Positions 43,558 to 49,423 of a stretch of 49,423 nt of DNA are shown piece after piece (position 1 is the stretch's first letter; the number at the start of each line of letters is the position of its first letter). The notes below the pieces were generated by a model that ran no database searches, was not told the origin of the DNA, and worked only from the letters and a program-made list of their open reading frames with translations. Location: assembly GCA_027858795.1 (NCBI GenBank), contig JAQICF010000035.1, forward strand, positions 1-49,423, given 5' to 3'. The DNA is from Candidatus Delongbacteria bacterium. GTDB lineage: Bacteria; Delongbacteria; UBA4055. A program made the position numbers and the translations under genes.

Positions 43558-44388
43558 ATGAAACTTTTTGTAATACATAGATTTAAAGAAAGAAAAATTG
43601 CTAAAACACTACTACAGAAAAGTGGCAAATTATTGAATGCCAAATTTGAATTGATTTTTCTCGATAGTAAAAAAGATGATAAGTGGAAAGAGAAAGCGAT
43701 CGATGCAATATCTAAGGTGGAAGCGGTAATAATATTTAATGCGTCGTCTTGCGAAGAATCCGAAAATGCAAAATGGGAAATTAATAAAGTAAAAGAAAAT
43801 AGTATACCAATTGTGGAAGTTAATTCAGATAATACTCCAGAAGATGTGTGTTTAAGAATTAAACCATTATACAACCTAGAAAAAGAATTCTTAGAGTGTT
43901 TTAATAGTGATAAACAAACAAATTTACTTGAGCAATATAAATTGATGATAAATTCCTCTGAAAACCTTATTCAACGTCGCTTAAAAACTAATGCTTTTTT
44001 TATAACCACAATTGGAAGTATTCTGACTATAGCTGGCTTACTTTTCAAATCTAATGTATTGAAGGGTAATACATTCTGGTTACTATATGTTTTTTCTATT
44101 GTTGGAGTTCTACTATGTAATTCATGGAGAAATCTTATTGATAATTATGGAAAATTAAATAAAGCAAAGTTTGGTGTTATATTACAAATAGAAAAGCAAC
44201 TTAGCGCACAAATTTACCAAGCAGAATGGGTGTCATTAGGCAAAGGGCTACGTCCAGATAAGTACAAATCTTTTACATCAACAGAAAAGAATGTACCCTT
44301 TTACTTTGCTCTACTTATTATTCTTCTCACTCTTATTGCAATTATTTGGCAAATATACAATTGGTCAAATTTTCAACTAGTATATTAA
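43558..44388 (+). CDS. TIR-like domain fused to a multi-pass membrane domain (candidate effector)
   Basis: A 276-residue protein. Residues 1-90 form a TIR-like domain (LFVIHRF start, KWKEKAIDAISKVEAVIIFNASS, then AKWEINKVKENSIPIVEVN) with E74 in the same W-E-I context as E77 of the first TIR gene. Residues 120-276 have two close membrane helices (about 146-164 and 173-190), then SWRNLIDNYGKLNKAKFGVILQIEKQL (cited by its R-N-L-I-D-N-Y and N-K-A-K-F), AEWVSLGKG, and a third helix (247-266). This C-terminal pattern resembles the RipA-family octameric membrane protein (8xMP) domain. It lies 9 nt after TIR copy 2. A membrane-damaging effector triggered by TIR signalling is the inferred role. Confidence 0.75.
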   Translation: MKLFVIHRFKERKIAKTLLQKSGKLLNAKFELIFLDSKKDDKWKEKAIDAISKVEAVIIFNASSCEESENAKWEINKVKENSIPIVEVNSDNTPEDVCLRIKPLYNLEKEFLECFNSDKQTNLLEQYKLMINSSENLIQRRLKTNAFFITTIGSILTIAGLLFKSNVLKGNTFWLLYVFSIVGVLLCNSWRNLIDNYGKLNKAKFGVILQIEKQLSAQIYQAEWVSLGKGLRPDKYKSFTSTEKNVPFYFALLIILLTLIAIIWQIYNWSNFQLVY

Positions 44389-44417
44389 GTTGTAATTTTA
44401 ATTTAAAAAGGTTTTAT

Positions 44418-46883
44418 ATGAATTATTTAGAATTTAAAAATAGGCTTTTAGAAGCAAAAACCGAAGAAACTGTCAAAGCAATTTACGCTAAATATTTTAA
44501 TATTAAGTATGACACTGCAGATAGACATGATCTCTATACCCCTCATGTGTTGTTTGAATTCAAATATGATAAAAATTTCGATAATATAAAAGCTTTAGCC
44601 ACAATATTAGCTCAAATACTCTATTACATTAGAAGACTAAAATACGAAGAAACTGATAAAGCGATACCCCCATATTTATGCTTAGCAGATAAAAATGAAG
44701 CTACTTTAACTGAAACAAGTTTATGGAAGACCTATTATTCAAATGATTCATATGATTGGAAAAGGGCTCCAAGCAAACCGGATCCAATGTTGATAGATCA
44801 TTTAGTAAAAGAACCACAAACTAGTAATCTTCATATTTTTAAAGTTATCAAGAAAATAGAGCATAATTTCTTTAAGAGCTTATTAAATAATTGTTTAGAA
44901 CAGCAACTAAAATTTGATTTTGGAGATAAAAAAATAATAAATGAAGAAAATTTTGAGGCTGTTTTTGACCATTGGAAAAATATAATTGGTCAATATATTA
45001 ATAATGGCTATAAGATGTCCCAATACTTTTTATCAAATTTACAAAAAGAAAAGATATTGATAAAAAAGGATGAAAATCAGGTTGTTTTCACGTTTGAAGA
45101 TAATATTTCTAAACGCCAAAAAGTTTTAATGAAAGACTATCTATATTTTTGGAATTTGTATGATCAGGTAGATAGTGTAGATGTGATAAGTGGTATTAAT
45201 TCCAAACTTGACCGACTTACGGATGAAAGTCAAAGAAGATTTGAAGGAGAGTTTTATACTCCATTACTATTTGCAAAAAAGGCAATCCATTATATTGAGG
45301 ATGTTTTAGGTAGAAATTGGTATAAAACAGGTAAATATAGAATTTGGGACATGGCATCTGGTACTGGGAATCTTGAATGGCATTTACCAGCAGAAGCTTA
45401 CAAGTATCTTTACTTATCTACGCTACATGCGAGTGAAATAGACCACAATAAGAAAGTATTCCCAGATGCTACATGTTTTCAATATGACTACCTTAACGAT
45501 GATGTTGAATATCTTTTTTCTAAAGGGAAACTGCCTTTTGAGCCAAATTGGATACTGCCTGAAAAATTACGTAATGATTTAAAGGATGAATCAATCACTT
45601 GGTTGGTTTACATTAATCCTCCATTTGCTACTGCACAGGTAGGTGGTGCAAAAGGTGAAGATAAAATGGGTGTTAGTAAAACTAAAGTTGAAATACAAAT
45701 GACCAATGAAAAAATTGGTCATGCAAAAAGAGAACTTTTTGCTCAATTTATGTATAGAATTGTTAAAGAAATGCCAAGCAAAACTTATTTAGGGATGTTT
45801 TCTAAATTAAAATATCTTAATGCACCTGATAGTATTGAATTTCGTAATCAGTATTTCAATTTTAAATACGAAAAAGGATTTGTGTTTAAATCCACAACAT
45901 TTCAAGGTGTAAAGGGTAAATACCCAATAGGATTTCTAGTTTGGAATTTAGCTAAAAAAATTAAAAATAATAAATCAGTAAAACTAGATATAAGTAATGA
46001 TGAAGGTATTAATATTGGAATCAAACATTTAAGCTTAATTGAGAAAGATGATGTTATAAATAAATGGTTTGAAAGACCTAGTAATTCTAATGATTATATT
46101 ATGCCTCCATTAAGTAATGGAATCACAGTCAAAGAAGGCAATTTAGATAAAAGGCATAGATCTAGGTCTGACTTTCTAGCATCAATTTGTAGTAAAGGAA
46201 ACGATTTTCAAAATTCAAAATATATTACGATACTATCGTCACCAAGTGTAAGTGCTGGTGCTTTTACAGTTAATCATGTTAACTTTGAACATAGCATGAT
46301 ACTTCATGCTGTTCGCAAAATTCCACGAGCTAATTGGTTAAATGATAGAAACCAATTTTTAAAGCCTAAAGTTAATCTAGAGAAACAGTTTATATTGGAT
46401 TGTATTATTTGGAGTTTGTTTTCTTACTCGAATGAGACAACCTCTTTAAAAGATGTCCAATATTTAGATAAAGAATATCAAATTAAAAATAATTTTTTTC
46501 CATTTCTGATTGAAACTTTAAAAAAATGGGAGATAAGTGATTCTGATTTTAAATTACAGTTAGGTAATGATCAAGATCGCTTTGTTGCTATTTGGCTGCA
46601 AGGTAAAAAATTATCTCCTGAAGCAAGGGAAGTGTTCAATAAAGGAAAGGAAATATATAAAATATTTTATTCAAATTTAAATAAAATGCTAACCCATACT
46701 TATAGAATACAAAATTGGGATAGTGGTTGGTATCAAATCAGAAGATGTTTAGCTGATAATAGTATTGGAATTGATGAAATCGAAGAATTGAAACAATTAA
46801 ATCAAAGGTTAGCGGATAAAATATTACCAAGAATTGAAGAGTTCGGATTTTTAGATAAAGATGAAGTTTATGAAAGTATTTAA
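44418..46883 (+). CDS. Type IIG-like restriction enzyme/N6-adenine DNA methyltransferase
   Basis: About 821 residues from ATG 44418 (MNYLEFKNRLLEAKTEETV), with AAAAGG six nt upstream; the longer frame from 44346 overlaps the previous gene. The N-terminal domain has a PD-(D/E)xK-like site, D38 with E47-F-K49 in HVLFEFK. After FEGEFYTPLLFAKKA comes SAM motif I DMASGTGN (residues 311-318) and the catalytic NPPF motif (400-403), gamma-class m6A type. The last 350 residues probably hold the target-recognition domain. Enzymes of this layout cut and modify DNA as one polypeptide. No specificity subunit gene is nearby. It ends the defence operon, 29 nt after the TIR-membrane gene. Confidence 0.8.
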   Translation: MNYLEFKNRLLEAKTEETVKAIYAKYFNIKYDTADRHDLYTPHVLFEFKYDKNFDNIKALATILAQILYYIRRLKYEETDKAIPPYLCLADKNEATLTETSLWKTYYSNDSYDWKRAPSKPDPMLIDHLVKEPQTSNLHIFKVIKKIEHNFFKSLLNNCLEQQLKFDFGDKKIINEENFEAVFDHWKNIIGQYINNGYKMSQYFLSNLQKEKILIKKDENQVVFTFEDNISKRQKVLMKDYLYFWNLYDQVDSVDVISGINSKLDRLTDESQRRFEGEFYTPLLFAKKAIHYIEDVLGRNWYKTGKYRIWDMASGTGNLEWHLPAEAYKYLYLSTLHASEIDHNKKVFPDATCFQYDYLNDDVEYLFSKGKLPFEPNWILPEKLRNDLKDESITWLVYINPPFATAQVGGAKGEDKMGVSKTKVEIQMTNEKIGHAKRELFAQFMYRIVKEMPSKTYLGMFSKLKYLNAPDSIEFRNQYFNFKYEKGFVFKSTTFQGVKGKYPIGFLVWNLAKKIKNNKSVKLDISNDEGINIGIKHLSLIEKDDVINKWFERPSNSNDYIMPPLSNGITVKEGNLDKRHRSRSDFLASICSKGNDFQNSKYITILSSPSVSAGAFTVNHVNFEHSMILHAVRKIPRANWLNDRNQFLKPKVNLEKQFILDCIIWSLFSYSNETTSLKDVQYLDKEYQIKNNFFPFLIETLKKWEISDSDFKLQLGNDQDRFVAIWLQGKKLSPEAREVFNKGKEIYKIFYSNLNKMLTHTYRIQNWDSGWYQIRRCLADNSIGIDEIEELKQLNQRLADKILPRIEEFGFLDKDEVYESI

Positions 46884-47060
46884 GAAGTTATATGCAAAAT
46901 ATAAGTGTATGCGGTAGCCCCCCCCCTAAACACTCATCATTAAAAATCCGCAGAATCCGGCATTCGTTCGTAAATGTTGGATCAACATTCTTTTTCATTT
47001 CATTGATAGTCTCACGATACTTCTCATAAATATACAAGCCATCTGAAAAGATGGCTTTTT
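46880..47060 (-). pseudogene. Possible decayed coding segment opposite the methyltransferase 3' end
   Basis: On the minus strand a frame without stop reads protein-like sequence (for example DGLYIYEKYRETINEMKK and NVDPTFTNECRILRIFND) for about 45 codons before a nine-base G run changes its character; it has no convincing start and ends at 46880. It may be the remnant of a gene cut by insertion of the island. No family recognised. Confidence 0.3.
46918..46926. repeat. Homopolymer run of nine C
   Basis: A C9 tract 34 nt after the methyltransferase stop, unusual in this AT-rich sequence and prone to slippage. Confidence 0.9.
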
Positions 47061-47062
47061 TT
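47036..47062 (+). terminator. Rho-independent terminator after the defence operon
   Basis: AAGCCATC / GATGGCTT with a 6-nt loop, followed by five more T. It lies 152 nt after the methyltransferase stop. Confidence 0.8.
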
Positions 47063-47099
47063 CATTCCTTCAATTTTGTAAAAGAAATCAAAAATAATA

Positions 47100-47117
47100 G
47101 CAAAAGGTCAGTATTTG
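47100..47117. repeat. Hairpin sharing the GCAAAAGGTCA arm, island right edge
   Basis: GCAAAAGGTCA (47100-47110) then TGACCT after a 5-nt loop (6-bp stem AGGTCA / TGACCT). The 11-nt arm is identical to that at 40219-40229; the right arm is truncated. Confidence 0.7.
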
Positions 47118-47167
47118 ACCTAGTGATAATCTTATATTCAATTAATAGGATTAAAAGTGCATTTTTA

Positions 47168-47187
47168 GGGTTCAAGATATTGAACCC
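47168..47187. repeat. REP-like hairpin upstream of the second RAYT
   Basis: Perfect 8-bp stem GGGTTCAA / TTGAACCC with loop GATA, 36 nt before the RAYT start. The same stem occurs inside the RAYT coding sequence at 47474-47493. Confidence 0.9.
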
Positions 47188-47223
47188 GTACAAATGCCTT
47201 AGATATAATTAATTGGAGAGAAG

Positions 47224-47787
47224 GTGAGAAATAGGCAATCAATTCGTTTTAAAAATTATGATTATTCAAAAGCAGGAATGTATTTCATCACAATTTGCAC
47301 GTATGATGATGAATATTTATTTGGGGAAATTATTGATGGTATTATGATATTAAATGATTCAGGCATATTAGCACATAAATATTGGACAGAAATACCAAAT
47401 CATTTCCAAAATGTTATATTGGATGAATTTATAATAATGCCCAACCACATCCATGGAATAATACACACTGTAGGGGTTCAACATCTTGAACCCGAAAGAT
47501 CGTATGAACCCACAAAACGGAACGAACCCGAAAGAGCGAATAAATTCCAACACATAATATCAGGTTCAATCGGATCAATTATCCGTGGATTCAAAGTTGG
47601 AGTTACAAAATGGTACAGAAAGAACACAGATATTTATAATGTATGGCATCGTAATTTTTACGAAAGAATAATCCGTAGCGAATTAGAATTAAATAATGTT
47701 CGTCAATATATAATTGATAATCCAAAAAAATGGAAGATTGAAAAAGATGCGTTTCAATTAATGAATAAGATTCAAAATTACGAATGA
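47224..47787 (+). CDS. REP-associated tyrosine transposase (RAYT), copy 2
   Basis: A 187-residue Y1-transposase relative starting at GTG 47224, supported by GGAG 6 nt upstream. The N-terminus RNRQSIRFKNYDYSKAGMYFITICT and the HUH site MPNHIHGII (H75, H77) are canonical; WHRNFYERIIRSE and VRQYIIDNPKKW form the tail. Compared with copy 1 it has an extra segment at residues 84-110, rich in E-P pairs, encoded by the internal hairpin at 47474-47493 and further GAACCC repeats. At the nucleophile position it reads IIRGFKVGVTKWY, with Phe where copy 1 has Tyr; activity is therefore uncertain. It belongs to a different RAYT subgroup from copy 1. Confidence 0.9.
   Translation: MRNRQSIRFKNYDYSKAGMYFITICTYDDEYLFGEIIDGIMILNDSGILAHKYWTEIPNHFQNVILDEFIIMPNHIHGIIHTVGVQHLEPERSYEPTKRNEPERANKFQHIISGSIGSIIRGFKVGVTKWYRKNTDIYNVWHRNFYERIIRSELELNNVRQYIIDNPKKWKIEKDAFQLMNKIQNYE
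47474..47493. repeat. REP-like hairpin inside the second RAYT gene
   Basis: Perfect 8-bp stem GGGTTCAA / TTGAACCC with loop CATC, identical in stem to 47168-47187, encoding residues 84-90 (GVQHLEP). It is preceded by GTAGGGG as in other repeats of the window. Confidence 0.92.
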
Positions 47788-47841
47788 TCTAAGATAGTTT
47801 TTAGATTGTCAGATATACCAATAGAACTTGAAGATACCGAT

Positions 47842-48717
47842 TTAATGCCCATAATCGTTATAATCAAAAGCATCTGACACATTAAGTTTCAATTTTGGTC
47901 TTAGAACTTCAATTGTATCTGTTCCGTTGATCGCAAGATCAATGATATAGACAATCTCATCAGATAGATTTCTCTCATACCCGTCATAGTCACTCCAACC
48001 ACATGAGAATTGATGATACCTACCTACCATTTCGTAATACTGTGGAGTTTTTACCGTTGGTAGATTGTGCATAAACTCGATACTTCCGCCCATAAGATTA
48101 ATACTTACACCGTTGAAACCCTCAATTTCAGGAGTTCCAACATCATCACCTATGAAAGAAAGTTGAAGCATATCCAAAACAGCTAATGAATCTAATTCTG
48201 TCCAAGACCAATTATCCCTATTACTGAAATAATCCAGATTCCAAATCTGATCAGCTTCTATCCAATCAGATTGATTAAGGAATAATAAAGTATTTTGTGA
48301 CATACCCATTATACCGCCATAGTATAATTTTTCATCGAAATTTGCAGTCGTAAGAGTTATATTAACTTCATTTTCAGCTTCAAGACCATTGTTATGCTTT
48401 ACAACTACTTTAATTGTATGTGGACCCTCGGTATAGTCATTAGTGGAGATATTATGTGTATATGGATAGTTTTCGTTGTAACCTACCAGAAAACCATCCA
48501 TAAAAAATTCTACTCCAAGTATGTTTTCATAATCTCCATTTGTAACTACTTGAACTTCAATATCAATACCTATCGAATATTTTGTACTATCGGTAGGATA
48601 TGTAATTGAACAAGTTGGTACTTCGTCTGTTGGTTCAGATGAATTATCATCACTACAAGACCATAAAATCAAACTAAAGAAAACAACACTTAATGCTATA
48701 ACAATCCACTTCTTCAT
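47842..48717 (-). CDS. Lipoprotein with bacterial Ig-like domain
   Basis: A 291-residue protein. The lipoprotein signal is MKKWIVIALSVVFFSLILWSC with lipobox LWSC (cysteine near residue 21), followed by a serine/aspartate linker. Residues about 35-125 form an Ig-like fold of the Big_7 type (CSITYPTDSTKYSIG, VEFFMDGFLVGYNENYPYTH, GPHTIKVVVKHNNG). The remaining 160 residues are of unknown fold. GGAG lies about 6 nt before ATG. It is probably surface- or periplasm-facing. It is followed downstream by the second RAYT, which converges with it. Confidence 0.78.
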   Translation of the reverse strand: MKKWIVIALSVVFFSLILWSCSDDNSSEPTDEVPTCSITYPTDSTKYSIGIDIEVQVVTNGDYENILGVEFFMDGFLVGYNENYPYTHNISTNDYTEGPHTIKVVVKHNNGLEAENEVNITLTTANFDEKLYYGGIMGMSQNTLLFLNQSDWIEADQIWNLDYFSNRDNWSWTELDSLAVLDMLQLSFIGDDVGTPEIEGFNGVSINLMGGSIEFMHNLPTVKTPQYYEMVGRYHQFSCGWSDYDGYERNLSDEIVYIIDLAINGTDTIEVLRPKLKLNVSDAFDYNDYGH

Positions 48718-48800
48718 TTAATACTCCAATTCTTATTTCAAACATTAAAATAGTTTCAACAAAATAACAACAGTTTAGTAGGATAGCAACAATTACCACC

Positions 48801-49423
48801 CTACATATCTCCAAATGAATATTTTATCCCCAGCGAGAAAGTAGTCGATCCTTCATCATTGTTTAAATAATCATTTTTTGAATGGAGAATAGGCATTAAA
48901 CCCCCGAATATTTCAAAGTCCCAAAACCTAAGTGAAACTTTTATAGGAATTCCAATCACAAAATCTTCCATACTCGCTGAAGATCTACTTGTTATTTGCG
49001 TACTGTCAATATTTGTCCTTATTATATCCACTTCGTTCTTCACATAATCTAAATAAATACCTGCCCTGATCGCTGCTTTAGTATTGCTTTTAAAGCCAAA
49101 CTCGTTTACCCTGAAATTTGATTTCGAATTGCCTTGAAGAACAACCTCATTTATTAAAGCAAATGAAGTTATTTCACTGTCTATTGTAACTTCATCTAAA
49201 CCGTTGTCTGAATTATCAGTGCCACTTGCAGTAGAATATTGTGATTGGGCAGTGACAGCATAGTATAAATTATCATCTAACGGAAAACTTTTTTCTATTC
49301 CAGACATAAATATGTTACCATTGCTATAAGTCGTGAAATCAGCCATCAACTTTAGATCTTTATAAAATTTATATCCAACCTCAGTATTACTTATAATATC
49401 AAATATACCTGCATCACCTGAAT
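48801..49423 (-). CDS. Predicted outer-membrane beta-barrel protein, partial (5' end outside window)
   Basis: The frame is open to the right edge, so the N-terminus is missing; at least 207 residues are present. Earlier residues read GDAGIFDIISNTEVGYKFYKD before KLMADFTTYSNGNIF. The sequence alternates polar and aromatic residues in barrel strands (YYAVTAQSQYS, SFALINEVVLQG, IPIKVSLRFWDFEIFGGLMPI) and ends TFSLGIKYSFGDM, a beta-signal-like C-terminus. No family is recognised. It lies 83 nt upstream of the Ig-domain lipoprotein and may share an operon with it. Confidence 0.65.
   Translation of the reverse strand, partial: SGDAGIFDIISNTEVGYKFYKDLKLMADFTTYSNGNIFMSGIEKSFPLDDNLYYAVTAQSQYSTASGTDNSDNGLDEVTIDSEITSFALINEVVLQGNSKSNFRVNEFGFKSNTKAAIRAGIYLDYVKNEVDIIRTNIDSTQITSRSSASMEDFVIGIPIKVSLRFWDFEIFGGLMPILHSKNDYLNNDEGSTTFSLGIKYSFGDM

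Noticed and set aside
43497..43874. Minus-strand ORF of 125 codons under the TIR-membrane gene
   Set aside because: Opposite to a well-supported gene; no ribosome site and residue pattern of a reverse-complement shadow.
41002..44388. Calling the cluster a canonical Thoeris system
   Set aside because: ThsB-like genes are present but no SIR2-SLOG or macro-type ThsA is seen, so the label would be wrong.
47474..47540. GAACCC repeats as a separate tandem-repeat locus
   Set aside because: They are in-frame parts of the RAYT insert (E-P pairs), too few and irregular to stand alone.

Overview
The window is AT-rich (about one third G+C by eye) and fully bacterial. It comes from a Gram-negative-type cell: it encodes a Wza-like export channel, several predicted outer-membrane beta-barrels and many lipoproteins with clear lipoboxes. 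Promoters of the form TTGAC(A/T)-N17/18-TATATT recur. Gene style (isolated rodZ-ispG pair, long SLBB-repeat Wza, many hypothetical secreted lipoproteins, abundant REP-like hairpins with RAYT transposases) suggests an uncultured AT-rich lineage of the FCB superphylum (for example Delongbacteria- or Cloacimonadota-like). That placement is inference; there is no rRNA gene to test it.

Layout. (1) 1-16988, almost all minus strand: a Wzx/Wzy-type surface polysaccharide locus. It has four GT4 glycosyltransferases, two hexapeptide acyltransferases, a GDP-mannose 3,5-epimerase-like enzyme, a nucleotide-sugar dehydrogenase (TviB type), a UDP-glucuronate 4-epimerase-like enzyme, Wzy-like polymerase, Wzz-like chain-length regulator, a 910-residue Wza-like exporter with seven SLBB-like repeats, a Wzx-like flippase and one plus-strand carbohydrate sulfotransferase. 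(2) 17152-22387, minus: CysNC and CysD (PAPS synthesis), a TauE/SafE-type anion transporter, an Rrf2 regulator and NrnA (which can remove PAP). Together with the sulfotransferase these form a plausible sulfate-activation and sulfation circuit for the polysaccharide. (3) 22424-34438: housekeeping and envelope genes (beta-barrel, RodZ-like, IspG, TrmH-family methyltransferase, PhoU-like, Na/Pi cotransporter, a lipoprotein-barrel-TPR operon, RpiB, GlyA). (4) 34545-39533: two paralogous secreted proteins on the minus strand, and a two-gene amino-acid/opine-type dehydrogenase operon on the plus strand. (5) 39543-47787: two RAYT transposases with their REP-like hairpins, enclosing a small lipoprotein and a five-gene defence-type operon. 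(6) 47842-49423: an Ig-like-domain lipoprotein and the end of a beta-barrel protein.

The most interesting part is 41002-46883. A same-strand, closely spaced cluster encodes an AIPR-family protein, two tandem ThsB-like TIR proteins, a third protein that fuses a TIR-like domain to a multi-pass membrane domain, and a one-polypeptide restriction-methyltransferase. Thoeris uses a ThsB-type TIR to signal to ThsA, but no ThsA is present. The TIR-membrane fusion is the obvious candidate effector, so this may be an undescribed TIR-signalling defence system. RAYT genes lie on both sides, and related hairpins containing the same 11-nt sequence (starting GCAAAAGGTCA) occur at both edges.

A second theme is small mobile hairpins. 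A perfect 29-nt inverted repeat brackets the first RAYT. The second RAYT carries inside its coding region the same 8-bp-stem hairpin that lies just upstream of it. Two-hairpin and three-hairpin elements fill the ispG-trmH and rpiB-glyA gaps; the former supplies the stop codons of both convergent genes.
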